Shown: positions 1 through 11,600 of the stretch, in pieces | Position numbering within the stretch: position 1 is the first letter of the stretch | How the letters are laid out: the number at the start of each line of letters is the position of its first letter | Source: Strigamia acuminata | Lineage: Eukaryota > Arthropoda > Chilopoda > Geophilomorpha > Linotaeniidae | Length of the DNA stretch: 64,000 nt | NCBI GenBank assembly: GCA_949358305.1 | Contig: OX442315.1 | Location: 34,870,427-34,934,426, forward strand | Reading direction: 5' to 3' | Made by a program: the position numbers and the translations under genes | Notes under the pieces: generated by a model | What the model saw: the letters and a program-made list of their open reading frames with translations, nothing else | The model's database searches: none | What the model was told of the DNA's origin: nothing

Positions 1-479
1 TTCAGATGACCGTGTTGCAGAAACTGAATTTCAACGCGCTTATCACAACTGAACAGTTCGTCATTTTCCCTTTGTCTTCAAAACCAAAAAAATCATTAAG
101 TAACCATTTTAATATCAACCGATTCAAACTTACTTGTTAGATTCTCCTAAAAATATACTCCAAGTACGAAGCCGGCGTCCGGGTCTTGAATTCCGCAATG
201 TAGGTACTTTTTTACACACGTTAGAATTCTCTTCTTTGTCGGATCTGGCGGTCATTTGTCATTTGGCAAACTGCTACGGTTAATAATTCCTTTTCCTTTT
301 CCAACTCCATTGACATTTGCCTGAAATTGATTGGATAAATTAAAATGAAAAATTTGTTCGTGAAAATAATATCGAATTTTGACGACTTTTTCAGACCTCG
401 TAAATTTCACACGACTCGAACTACCTTCTTGTCAACTCCATTTTCAGTAAATTTTGGAACCTTTTAATCCACTGTAACC

Positions 480-665
480 TCATTTCACCTCAATATAAAG
501 CCATCTATGTAAAAAAAAAACCTCACACCGTCGACTCTTGCTAAACAGCAAATAAATCACCTAAACGACATCTAACTTCTAAAACCAGAATAAACGCTAA
601 AGTCTATAGAATTTAACAAAATCAAGTTTATTAAAAACACAACAAGCTGGCGACGAGGCTTATTG
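480..665 (+). mobile_element. possible end of an LTR with primer-binding site
   Basis: A TATA-like CAATATAAAG lies near 492, an AATAAA near 551, and the stretch ends with CACAACAAG followed by CTGGCGACGAGG (649-660), which resembles the primer-binding site of some gypsy elements. A similar CTGGCGTCGAGG stands at 3522-3533. No matching second LTR is visible, so this is a weak call. The rest of 1-1379 shows no gene I can support. Confidence 0.25.
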
Positions 666-1409
666 AGGATTCGAACTCGCGCGTCGGAACAACAACACGT
701 TTTGGTCAAGATATGTATCGTTTTTGCTTTTCTTCATTTTGTTTAATATTCGAACTGATGTACACTTTATATCTTTAGCAAGCAAGATGATGATTGAGCC
801 ACAGTTGAAATAGGCGGCTAAGAAAAGCTGTAGGGTCGCCGGGACCACAGTTATTGACCACAGTTATTGGAGGATCGTCCGCCAACTACTTTTGACTGGA
901 AGTCAATCTGCCTGTTAATATTCACCACGTTGTGTTTTTTATACGCATGTAAGGAAGCTGTGAAAAACAATTGAAAAAATGTTTGATAAGTGGTCAGGCA
1001 GTCTCTAATATTTTAAAATAAAAATTCTGTTTTCTTCAAATGAATGACCGCTTTTTTGTTCTGCATTGACGTCAAACGCCCAACAGAACATCATTAATGT
1101 AAACTATTAAAATCCCACTGACCATGTTTTACTGATTTTCCTGTATTTATTTAAATTTGCAACGTGACTCTCAATCTTCCAAATTAAGAAGTTTAATTGT
1201 TTCATTTGATATTTCTACAGAATTTGATAATTCTGAAGAAAAGTAAAAATAGAAAATTTTGAAATATTTCTTTATGCTTGTTTTTCCACTGTAAAAATTG
1301 CAGATAGGTCACATTTTAAGACAAAGAAAGAAAGATTGTGGATCGGGGTATTGCTTTTACCATTAAAATATTTTACAATTAGCACAAACACAGGTTCCTA
1401 AGAGGAGTC

Positions 1410-1601
1410 ATGGAGATTTTTAACTTCATAAAACCAGTGTTTGAAGTGAAATATTTCTTCATCCGGGACTGGATTCGGGATCAACGAATCCTTGTTAAGT
1501 TTATTAATGGAAAGGAAAATCCAGCCGATATTTTTATCAAATGGCTATCACGGGATAAATTTGAACCATTTAGGGATCAGTTTCTATGTGATATGTTGTA
1601 G
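1410..1601 (+). pseudogene. Ty1/copia polyprotein remnant, RNase H C-terminus
   Basis: This 63-codon fragment carries the end of a copia-type RNase H: a KYFFIRD block, then NPADIF, then SRDKFEPFRD, in the order found at the C-terminus of copia polyproteins. Everything upstream (gag, protease, integrase, reverse transcriptase) is missing or unrecognisable. A purine-rich tract (AAAAGGAGGAG, about 1654-1664) and a TGTTGGAGTGG sequence follow, as expected for a polypurine tract and LTR start. The DNA just upstream (from about 1315) matches that before a second copy near 4270-4450, so these are two degraded copies of one family. Confidence 0.75.
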
Positions 1602-1667
1602 TTTTTAATCATATCCCGATCTATTATTGTTTTTTTAGTGCAATTACACAATGAAAAGGAGGAGTTT

Positions 1668-1924
1668 GTTGGAGTGGTTTCATTTGTATAATTATAAACT
1701 CTGTATAATGTTGTGTTGGTTTGCTTTGTATTGATAGTTTCCCAGTGTAAGTGATTTACGCATCAATGCTGTGTATTTTTCATTTATTGTTAATTAATAA
1801 CATGATTGCAGTTGCCAAAGATGCTGGCTATTCTATGGCAACCTAACACAAGCACAGTCAGGAGAAATTGTGGAAATAGTTGAGAGAAAGAGAAAAGGAT
1901 TCCAATAAGAGACAATAAAAAGTT
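1668..1924 (+). mobile_element. partial 3' LTR of the copia element
   Basis: It starts with TGTTGGAGTGG straight after the polypurine tract. Bases from about 1803 match 4503-4636 (shared words such as TGCTGGCTATTCTAT and AGAGACAATAAAAAG). The match to the second copy stops after GTTGGA at 1924 and resumes near 3138, showing that 1925-3137 is inserted or rearranged DNA. Confidence 0.5.
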
Positions 1925-3137
1925 GGACGCGGCCAACAACTGTTTTGTGATGACCTGTGGTGACCTCAAATATTCCTATTTGAGTGCGCACCATATTTCC
2001 AAATTGTCTTATAAATATATTCAACAAGCTTATATGTCTTGTTTCAATGTAAATTGAAATAAAACATACATTAATAAAATATAAAACAAGACACAATATT
2101 GCCTAAATAATATTGTGTTTTGCAGCAAGTTTTGGCCCGGCAACAGCGTCAACCAATCACGTTACGGCGTGCATTGCTTTGATGATGCTGCTAGGCGTGT
2201 GCCTGGGCGGAGCATCCCTTCCCCTCGCGCGTGCCCGGCTCGATTGTTGCACACGACCCGAAGGCGGCCGTGTGTGATCTTCATGCAACTCGTCATCTGC
2301 GCAGCTTTTCTGAGCAGATTTAGAAGTGAGCCAAACGGTTTTGGCCCACTCTTCCCGCACTCTTGATTCCACCTCCAAACTGTTCACAACCGTGTCAAAC
2401 TTCTGCCAAAACTGCAAAGTGTGATCTGTGATTCTTGGACGAATTGAGTTTCATCGCTGGTCTGTACCCACTGTACGGAATAGCAACTTTCTAGCTTGAA
2501 TTACTACACGTAATTTAAGCCATTTCTGTGTGTGAATTGACATTGAGCTTGCTCTGTCAATTTGTAGTTCTTTGTGTCGAGCTTGCTCCACAAAGAAATC
2601 TGTGTGAAACTAACATCGAGTTTACTCTGTTAGTTTGAAGGCTTTGTGTTGAGTTTAACTCCACAAAGCGAATTGTGTTAAGACGGATTGTTACGTCGAG
2701 CTTGCTCCGTAATAATCAGACCGCTGTGTGCAAGACGTATTCTCGTGTCGAGCTTGCTCCGCGAGGATTTTTAGTATATTTTAGCAACGTATTTTGGCGT
2801 TGAGTTTACTCCGCCAAAATCCCGCGCTCACACGACGCCATCGACGCCATCTTGGAGCCAACGGTCAACTGTGAGTGTACATTTGAAGAAGAAGCCAGAT
2901 CGACCCCAAACATTTTAAATAATACCTCCTTTGTATTTTGAACGATTAAAACTATCTAATTTTTCCTTTACTCTGTGTAAAATCATTCCCCTAGACAAAC
3001 ATTTGGCCACAGAGTAGAAGTCCTGTACGGCATCTCTACGACGATTGCTTATTGAATTTACATAATTTAATAAGTAAAAACCCGGATCGCCGCAGACCAG
3101 TGGTCGAATATCATGGCCAGACCTGGACCATTAGATT
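1925..3137 (+). mobile_element. insertion inside the copia LTR, probable LTR/leader of another retroelement
   Basis: Comparison with the related sequence at 4503-4720 places about 1.2 kb of extra DNA here. It holds an AT-rich stretch with a TTTCAAT/ATTGAAA hairpin (2042-2059), a GC-rich block (2115-2420), the hairpin array (2494-2820), then AT-rich DNA. No clear target-site duplication or TG..CA ends were found. A gypsy RNase H fragment lies about 430 bp downstream, so the leader or LTR of a gypsy element is a reasonable guess. No coding sequence is recognised. Confidence 0.4.
2494..2820 (+). repeat. array of eight hairpins, seven with one constant tip
   Basis: Seven hairpins share the tip GAGC-TT-GCTC (or GAGT-TT-ACTC; hairpin 4 has one extra base) behind a TC/TT linker, each on a different 8-10 bp stem: 2535-2562, 2568-2597, 2607-2636, 2641-2669, 2686-2717, 2739-2768 and 2791-2820. 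A leading hairpin with another loop (TACAC) is at 2494-2520. Stem sequences differ yet pair fully. The four non-Watson-Crick pairs (2498/2516, 2690/2713, 2741/2766, 2746/2761) are all G-U if the + strand is the RNA; on the other strand they would be A-C mismatches. Tip variants are compensatory (GC to TA at the fourth base). The function is unknown. Confidence 0.85.
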
Positions 3138-3566
3138 CTACAGATATTAACCAAACTCAACACACAAAAGACGAAAATAACTTTACACCATGTTGTTTTC
3201 CGACAGCAAAGAAATTTTCTTGCATTTGTTAATCTTTTGAGCACTTTTGCAACTTACCGCTTTTAGGCCAAGACAGACTGACATTAAAGCGTTTTCGGAC
3301 TTTGTTAAATGTATTTTTGGCACAATGAGCAATCAAACCGTAAGTAACTGTCCATTGGCAGCACATAAAAGGAAATAGTGCATGGAAGCAGAACGATGCT
3401 TTGTGTCAAGTGCAGAAATGTGGGGGAAATTCCCTTCTTTGGGGTGTAGCAGTTTATGGCTGCAACAGTCTCAAACATAGGCTGAAAATCAATTTGCAAG
3501 AATTGCAACCTAAACAAGAGGCTGGCGTCGAGGTGTACAACATACCCTAAAATAAAAGAGAATAAA

Positions 3567-3930
3567 TTGGTGAAAACGACAGCTTTAGTTCTCCAGTTTT
3601 ATAATTTGGACAAGGTTTTGATTTTGGCGACAGATGCGTCTCCATTCGGGGTGGGAGCAGTGTTGGCTCACCCCGATAATGGGGCCAATGAACAGCCGGT
3701 GGCTTATGCGTCAAGGTCATTAAGTGCTGCAGAGCAACATTATTCACACCTCGATAACCGTGAAGAAGTTTAATGTATATTTACAGGGAAGGCACTTCAT
3801 TGTGTACACGGACCACAAGCCCCTGCTTGGGATTTTTGGCAAAGATCATCCGATCCCGGAGGTGATTTCGCCGAGATTGCTTCGATGGTCCCTGCTGTTG
3901 TCATGTACGAGAAATGGTTTAGCAATGCTG
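3567..3930 (+). pseudogene. Ty3/gypsy RNase H remnant, frameshifted
   Basis: The first frame (to about 3770) shows the RNase H catalytic-Asp block ATDASPFGVGAVL followed by PVAYASRSLSAAEQHYS. The continuation, VYTDHKPLLGIFG then PRLLRW, is in another frame, so a frameshift near 3770 separates the halves. These are the standard landmarks of gypsy RNase H. No reverse transcriptase precedes it and no integrase follows, so the fragment is dead. Confidence 0.78.
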
Positions 3931-4183
3931 TTTAACTGTATTCGTTGCTTTTATGTGGTCGAGCGTGGTCGAGCTCGTGCCTTCAATTGCAATACAAGTC
4001 ATGTGCCCGTCGGTAAAGAATTATTTGCTGATCTTGACTCAGCTGCGGGTTCCCCTGAACCCCAAAAGTAATAATTGTTTGGTAGAATTGTAATAATTTA
4101 AAATAAAAATTCTGTTTTCTGATTTTTAGAAATTTCTAGTTAGAGGAAAGTGAAAATTTAAAATTTTCATTGCAGTACCAGGT

Positions 4184-4640
4184 GTGCGCCAGTCCAGCAT
4201 GGGGTTTTGTGTCGGAAAGGCAATAGTAGAACAAGTTATTAATATTGAACAAGAAATATATTTATATAAAGACAGTCAGAAGGTTAACCCAAGAAGTTTT
4301 AAAGGAATGAAAATTGTTGAAAGATTGTTTCTTTCTGTCCATGTATTAAAGAATTGCTTTACCATTAAAAGATTTTACCATTGGCACAAACACAGGTCCC
4401 TAAACGAAGTTATGGAGATTTTTAACTTCATAAAACACTGCCTTTGGCTGAAATTATCACAAACAATATGGACTTGAAATTAAGAAATAATTTAACTTCA
4501 TTGCAGTTGCTAAAAATGCTAGCTATTCTATAGCAACCCAACACAAGCACGGTCAAGAGAATAATTGTGAAAATACTTAAGAGAAAGAGATAAAAGGATT
4601 TCAATAAGAGACAATAAAAAGTTGGATATTTAACCATAAG
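4184..4640 (+). mobile_element. second degraded copia 3' end
   Basis: 4370-4440 repeats 1380-1436 (CACAAACACAGG, GGAGATTTTTAACTTCATAAAA) and 4500-4636 repeats 1803-1924. The RNase H coding part and the LTR start between these blocks are deleted. It serves as the uninterrupted reference for the insertion at 1925-3137. Confidence 0.5.
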
Positions 4641-4649
4641 AAACGAAAA

Positions 4650-6199
4650 CAACTTTCCACCATGTTGTTGTTTTCCAACAGCAAAAAAAATTTCTTGGCA
4701 TTTGTTAATCTTATGAGGATTTTTGCAAATCTGGAGAAAGCCATTTTGAAAAAGTGAAAGCTTATCAAAGGTTTACAAATATTTTAGTTTAACACTAGAA
4801 CAACCATACTGGTCAAAACGACAGGCACAGCTGTTTAAAACAGCTGTAGCAATAAACCCAATGGGTTTCCAATTGTGTTTTTTGATGCTTTACATCATAA
4901 ATCAGCAAACGAGGCATTTTTCTTAAAGAAGAATAAAAGAAATTAACCTAGAACGACTGAAACACCTAGGGACGTCCCCAACAAAGATGAAAAGACCACT
5001 CCTGGCTGGCAAAAGTCCTGTTCCACGAGTCATCCAGAAAAAGGTGACTGAATAATTTTACGGTCCCAGAGAAGTCCAACCAAGAGCATTTGAAACATTG
5101 ATTACAATTAATAGAGCAAGAACCTTGAAGAAAATGGCAAGGATAGAAATAAGACGGTTAGGTTTCAGATTTGGCAAATAAGGTTCATCAATCTCCTCAT
5201 CAAGCAGAAGCAGAAGCAAAACCCAAAGTCGAAGCAGAGGCAAGGCAGAAGCAGAAGCAGCTACAAATAGTTTTGAATGTACTATTTCAAATCAATGGAG
5301 AAATTGATAATAAATAAATAAAAATTCATGACAAATTGGTAAATGCTGCAGCGTGCAGCCTTACAATACCAACAGCAACAACAGCTCTTTTAGCATTATC
5401 TAGGGATGACCAGAGGTAGACCAACAGACAATCAAAATGTTCAACAGCCCTTGCTGTTTCATAATTGCTATTGAGAAAAATCGTATATTTCGCCAAAATG
5501 TGGCCTTTACCGGTAAGTTTTCCACAACAGTTGGATTTTGGAAAATCAGATTACATTTAAAAATTGATATTAAATTATATAGAAAAAATATATATTCGAA
5601 TCAAGATTAGGCACAAAATGGAATCAAATCGAACAAACCACAATTATTTTTTAAATTAAAATAAAAAATTAATTAAATATGAAACACACCTATTCACAAA
5701 TGTGATTCCAACATCCAGACTGAATGTGTATTCTAAACCAAACGGAAAAAACCAAATAATTTTGCAATGTCACTAATCTCTAGAATTTTCTACTACTTTC
5801 TTTCCGCAGTAAATTTTATTGGTGAAAAACTCATGCTTTTTCGTGTAAAAACAAATCGAGTGTGGCGCCATCTTTTGCCCAAGATACATGAAGCGATGTG
5901 ATTGGCCAACTGCGGGAAGAGCCGTGACCTATAATGCTGCCTAGCAACGCGCGATGAATTCTGGGATAGCTGGGCACAAGCAGCCATCTTGAATTTGGTT
6001 GTAAAAACCAAAACTATTGTTTACATAAACTTCAAAAACCACTTGTTGTTGTTTCAGCTTTTGATGACGGTTTGGGCCAGTTTTACGTGACCATTTCGCC
6101 TAAATTCCGCACTAAAAACCGTAAAAATGCACAACATGTTCGATGACGTCATTTCTTCTCAAAAATTCAAAACAAAAAACAACTATTCATTCGATATTT
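4650..6199. other. intergenic, no gene recognised
   Basis: Mostly AT-rich with no recognisable coding. 5870-6010 is more GC/CpG-rich and contains CAAGATGGCTGC on the minus strand, resembling a first exon or promoter, but I could find no conserved protein or convincing splice partner. Confidence 0.4.
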
Positions 6200-6205
6200 T
6201 TTATT
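6200..6205 (-). terminator. RPSA poly(A) signal
   Basis: AATAAA on the minus strand, about 30 bases past the RPSA stop codon. Confidence 0.6.
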
Positions 6206-6234
6206 TTTCCTAATTAGGAAATTACATTGTAGTT

Positions 6235-8073
6235 TTACAGACTCCAATTGTCAGCTCCACCACCGCCCCACTCGTTAGTCGGGGCTTGAGCGGCCGGTTG
6301 CGCAGGCACGGATGCGGACCAATCATCGGCAGGCTGGTTCGACCACTCCTCGGTCGGCGGGAAAGTCGTCATCCCAGTAATCGGTGCAGGAACCGGCTCA
6401 GCCGACCACTAAACAAGAAAACAAATAAAAATCAACACCAGAAACAAACAAACAAACAAAAACATCAAACACACGTCAGTCACGGTTGGTTCCGCGGGCG
6501 GGATCTCGGGTGCGTTCCACTGCTCGGAAGGAAACTCGGGCTGTTCCTTCAACGCCTTGTCCGCGGCCGCAGCTTCTTCCTTTTCGGCCTGCAATCATAA
6601 ATTGTGAGTTTTAATCGCAAATCGCGTTTGAAAAATCAATCGTAAGTCACTTCTTCGGGGTCGCGGTAGAAGAACAGATCGACCATGACGTCCCATTTGA
6701 TTTCGCGACTGATGGATCCACGGAGACGGAGCACTTCGCGGGCCAACAGCCACCACATCAAGCCGATCGAGTGCGCGCCCTTGTTGTTGCATGGAATTGC
6801 GATGTCGACGTATCGCAGCGGCGAATCGGTGTTGCAGAATGCAATCACGGGGATGTTGACGTAAGATGCTTCCGTTACGGGTTGGTGGTCTTGACGAGGG
6901 TCTGTTATGACGAGTAGACGGGGTTCACGAAATGCAGCCTGAGGAAAGGAAAAAAAATTGAAAATGTTGAATTTCATTCGTTTTCGGTTATTTTCCACGT
7001 TTTTAAATTAGTTTTCTGTTATTTTTTGGGTGTCTTTGTTCATTTTTCTATTATTTTAGCGAATTTTGTTGGTTTTTTTAAAATTATTTTTGGCGATTTT
7101 AGGTTTTTTCCTTCATTTTTCTATTATTTTGGCGAATTTTGTTGGTTTTTAAAAATTATTTTTGACGATTTTAGGTTTTTTCCTTCATTTTTCTATTATT
7201 TTGGCCAATTTTGTTGGTTTTTAAAAATTATTTTTGACGATTTTGTTGGTTTTTAAAAATTATTTTTGACGATTTTAAGTTTTTTTTCCTTCATTTTGCT
7301 ATTATTATGGCGATTTGTTAATTTTTCTATTAATTTGGCTATTTTTGTTCCTTTTCTGTTATTTTTGGCGAATTATGTTGGTTTTTTAAAATTATTTTTG
7401 ACAATTTTAGGTTTTTTTCCTTTATTTTGCTATTATTATGGCGATTTTTGTTCCTTTTTCTATTAATTTGGCTAGTTTTGTTCCTTTTGTGTTATTTTTG
7501 GCGAATTTTGTTGGTATTTTAAAATTACTTTTGACGAATTTAGGTTTATTCTTCATTTTTTAATTAATTTGGCGATTTTTGTTCCTTTTTCTGTTATTTT
7601 TGTCCGTTTTTTGTTAATTTTTCCGTTATTTTTGTTAATTTCTCCGTTATTTTGAATTATATTTTACCTGGATTTGATTGGTAAAAGTACCGGGTGTGAA
7701 ACGACCAGCAATCGGGGTTGATCCAGTGTAAGAAGCGAACTTCAGAACAGCTCTCTGACCGTACGGGCGGGACGAAATAACGCAAATATCAGCCGGGTTC
7801 TCGATCGCTACAATCGCGCGTGCCGCCAACAACAACTTCTCCCATGTTTTTCTCAAATTGATGACATGTACACCTAAAAATCAAGTTCACATTAAACTCA
7901 ATTTTTTTTTTTATTCTTTTGTTTAATTCGGTTATTTTACCATCGGCTTTCCTCTTAAAAACGTACTGCAACATTTGATAGTCCACATTTTGTGTTCCGA
8001 TGTGAGTACTGCACGCTAATAATCTGCTAACATCGTCTTCCTTAAGAGAAAGCGCTTCCAAACTTCCAGACAT
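6235..8073 (-). CDS. RPSA: 40S ribosomal protein SA (laminin receptor homologue)
   Basis: Component of the small ribosomal subunit (uS2 family), needed for 40S maturation. Five coding exons read on the minus strand: 8073-7941, 7873-7668, 6938-6651, 6588-6475, 6408-6235; all introns GT-AG and in phase; 304 residues against 295 in human. The N-terminal [15 protein letters not shown], the core [13 protein letters not shown] and [11 protein letters not shown], and [20 protein letters not shown] are almost universal in RPSA. The C-terminal exon has the animal-type acidic/Trp tail (EEWS, DDWS, NEWGG, ending NWSL). The start is the only ATG in the conserved context. A minus-strand tract CACTTCCGCTCC (8308-8297) upstream could be a 5' TOP transcription start. 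Divergent from GGA. Confidence 0.97.
7020..7640 (-). repeat. T-rich tandem repeat in RPSA intron 2
   Basis: About 70-75 bp degenerate units on the + strand containing TTGGCGAATTTTGTTGG, TTTTTGACGATTTTAGG and TCCTTCATTTT, drifting into shorter units after 7260. It fills most of the intron between RPSA exons 2 and 3. Open reading frames here are by-products of the repeat. Confidence 0.85.
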
Positions 8074-8667
8074 TTTCCACAAAGATGGTGACACCACGTG
8101 TACCGGAAAATTCGCTCGTTATAAACCTGTTTCGAGGGAACATTTTCATCGTTAGTTTTTGAATAAAATCATAAAATAACGAACTCAATTTCACGTGGAT
8201 CGATTTTAATTCGATCGATCGTTAATTTTATACGTTTTTAACGCGAACGGAATTACTTACTTTTACAGAAAACTCTACCACACTCGTTGGAGCGGAAGTG
8301 ACCAAATTTCAACAGGCACGGTATTCTGGGAGTAATCCCGCATTTAAAAATTTAATGCCATTCGACGCCAGCCGTAGAATTAAAAATAAATACAAGTTTA
8401 AATTTATTCAGGAATTAAAAAAAATATTATTACAAACAAAACTTAAATTAATGTAGAGAAAAATACTTTTAATCATCTGCGCATGCTCAAATGAATAAAT
8501 CCTTTTTTTTCTATCACTAAAACCCCTGTGTTGATTATTGAAGTGAATGAAATATTTAAATTTAGAATTTATTAATTAATTAATATTTGCATAATGATAT
8601 TCCCCTGATAAAAAAAACGAATTATCCTGCTCTGACTTGGTCATTTCCCCTGACACCCGAGTTCAAA
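8074..8667. promoter_or_regulatory. shared divergent promoter RPSA / GGA
   Basis: 594 bp separate the two start codons. A GC-richer stretch (8270-8310) includes CGGAAGT (ETS-like) beside the likely RPSA start; GCGCATGC (8480-8487) resembles half an NRF-1 site. No TATA box is obvious. 8380-8460 is plain AT-rich DNA. Confidence 0.5.
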
Positions 8668-11600
8668 ATGGCGGACGAAGAAGAATCTTTCGAGTCTCTA
8701 CTAAGTAGGTTTTAACAGAAAAATAAGCAACATAAACGATATTTCACGCATTTAAAAGCACTAAAACTCTCATTTCACCCATACATTTGTATAAATAATT
8801 CAAATTTCCACATAAAAACCAAACTGACATTACAAACACTAAAAAGGCGTCTTTTTTCTATTTCCGACAGACAGAGCCACGAATCCGATGAATCAGAACG
8901 AAGATTGGGACGCGATTAAAATGTATGCAGACAAAGTAAATGCCGGAGGAGACATCCAGCACACGGCCATTCGACTAATCGCTCACAAGATGCAGTCTCC
9001 TCAGGAAAAAGAGGCACTTCAAGCACTAATGGTTTAAACAAAAAATTATTGGAAAAAATTGAAAAAAATTGAAAAATTAATTTTTTTGATTTAATTTCAG
9101 GTGCTGGAGCATTGTGCGTGTCAATGTGACCGTCGTTTTCATGACGAGATTGGTAAATTTAGGTTTCTAAACGAAATGATCAAACTAGTATCGCCCAAGG
9201 TAAAAGAAAAGGAATTTAAGTAAAAATGTATGACTCACGTTTTCGTTTTTGGTTTCAGTATTTAGGTAATCGCACACCGCTGAAAGTGAAGAGAAAAGTA
9301 TTAGAAATCATGTACAAATGGACGCACCAATTGCGTTACGAGAGTAAAATCTTGGAAGCGTATCAGATGTTGAAGCAACAAGGCGTCATCACCGAAGACC
9401 CCGTGTATTTAGACGAGGTGATTTAAGTCGTTTAAATTTAAATCTATCGGTTTTAATTGCTTTCTTTCAGTCAGTTAAAGCGTCGCCACCTCCGAGGCCG
9501 AAAAATGCGGTTTTCGAAGACGATGAAAAAGCTAAAGTTCCGATTAAAATTACTAAAACGCTTTTTTTATACTAAAAAAATTGTTTTTGTTGTTGAAAAT
9601 TTTAGTTATTACAAAAATTGCTGCAGAGCAAAAATCCCGAAGATTTACAAGCAGCGAATCGGTTGATAAAGAACATGGTGAAAGAGGTAGTGAGTATTTG
9701 CTCGAGTAAAATGAGAATTTGGGTTTATATTTGATTTTTACGCACGAATTGTGGTTTTGCAGGACGAAAAACGGATCGAGAAGGTGTCTCGGCGCGTGAC
9801 TGAGTTGGAGACTGTGAAGAATAACGTTAAAGTGTTGGGAGAAATGCTGGCGAATTACAAGAGCAGCAACAGCCGGTCGGAGGATTTGGAATTGATGAAA
9901 GAGTTGTATCAAAGCTGCGAGCGATTGAGGCCCAATTTGTTTCGTTTGGCGAGCGAAATGGATGAAAAAGAGGAAGGAATAGCTGATATTCTTAAGGCCA
10001 ATGACGATCTGAGTCGCGTCATGACTCAATATAAACGCGTAATAGAAGGATGCATTGATGAAAGCGCTTTATCTGGTAAAAATGGTCGATTGAAATGAGA
10101 TTTTGCATGTGGGAATGTGTATTCAATTTACGTTCAAGTGCTTCTGTATGACGGTAGAGGAAAGATAATACATGTTTACATGATTGGTAGTGATGATTTC
10201 ATCTAAATATTAACTTTTGCACCTGTTTATCAACAGAAACAATCATTTTTGAACATAAAAATGAACGTTATCATTATAAACAAAAGTTTTTTGCACATAA
10301 ATTGCAGTTTTTGTGAAAATATAAGTATTTTTGCAAGTAAATTCAGTTTTTGTTCCAAAAAAATGAATTTGTGTATATAAATTGATGTTTTTGTTCCAAA
10401 AAATGAATTTTTGCAGATAATTGCAGTTTTTATCCAAAAAAAATGAATTTTTGCATATAATTGCAGTTTTTGTCCAAAAAACTATATTTTTCCAAGTAAA
10501 TTCCATTTAATTTGCGTAAAAACGCATTTTATACATAAAATTACCGATATTTTGTTGAAAATAATTATTTGAACACAAAAGGTTGATTTTTCCACCTTAT
10601 TTAAATTGATTAAATTTTTTCCATTTTCAGGTCAGTTATCTCTTCTCGATTTGGGTTCGCCACTCGCCGAATGCAACGGCAAATCTCTAGCAAGCGATCT
10701 ATCTCTTTTGGACGATCAACTGCTCGGGTTCCGACTCACAGACACGAAACCGCACGAAGCTTCGAACGTCGTCTCAAACGTGGAAAGACGCGTTTCGTTT
10801 AACAAAATGGATCTAAAAGAATTAGACGAAATATTCAGCAACACAGACGCACCTTCTCCTTCCATGGCGCTTCCCATCGGCGACGCGGGTCTACTCGGCC
10901 CAAATCTCACCCCTTCGGCCACGATGCTTCGACCGCTGCAACCGATCCAAACGACCATCAAACCGGTCGCCATCGAGCCGCCGTCGATCCCGAAAGCGCA
11001 CAGGGGCTTCGAAGTGTTAGACGAAATCGGCCAATCGTTACTCAAACAAAGTCTGCCGCCCACGATCGAAATCGGCGCCGAATTTCCAAAGTATTTGGTC
11101 GAAAATATTCGTATTTTGTATTTATAAACGTTATAAACTCTTTTTTAGAGTTGTTGATAAGATTCCGTTGAATCAAATGGGGCGGAAACCGAATTCGAAT
11201 TCGAACTCGAAGCCCGGTTCGCCGGCGCTGAAAAGGTCGACGGTCGACGGGGAGAAGAAGTCGTCGACGCCGACGCAAAGTCCCGTTCACGAAATGGTGT
11301 CGTTGAGTGATATTTTCGTGCCGTTCGAGTCGGTGCGGGCGAGTACGGCGAAGCCCGTGACGCTGTACGATAAGAATGACGTAACGGTCGTGCTGCATTT
11401 GACGACTAACACGCCGCGCGATGACGTGAGGGTTTTGGTGGTGACCACGCTCAATAAGAATTGCAGTAAACCGATTAAGAATATTAATTTCCAGGCTGTT
11501 GTACCAAAAGTGAGGCTTTCTTTGGTTTGGGTTTGAGGTGGTTGGAGTTTGATTTGATGTTTGATTTTTTTGTTTTTTTTAGAGAATGAAAGTGAAGTTA

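Noticed and set aside
655-720. tRNA-like B-box (AGTTCGAATCC) on the minus strand
   Set aside because: No acceptor stem, D arm or paired T stem around it; likely chance or tied to a retroelement primer site.
5793-6011. Minus-strand frame starting near CAAGATGGCTGC
   Set aside because: GC-rich and promoter-like, but no conserved protein or usable splice partner.
10716-11398. Minus-strand frames over GGA exons 8 and 9
   Set aside because: Shadows of real coding exons on the + strand.
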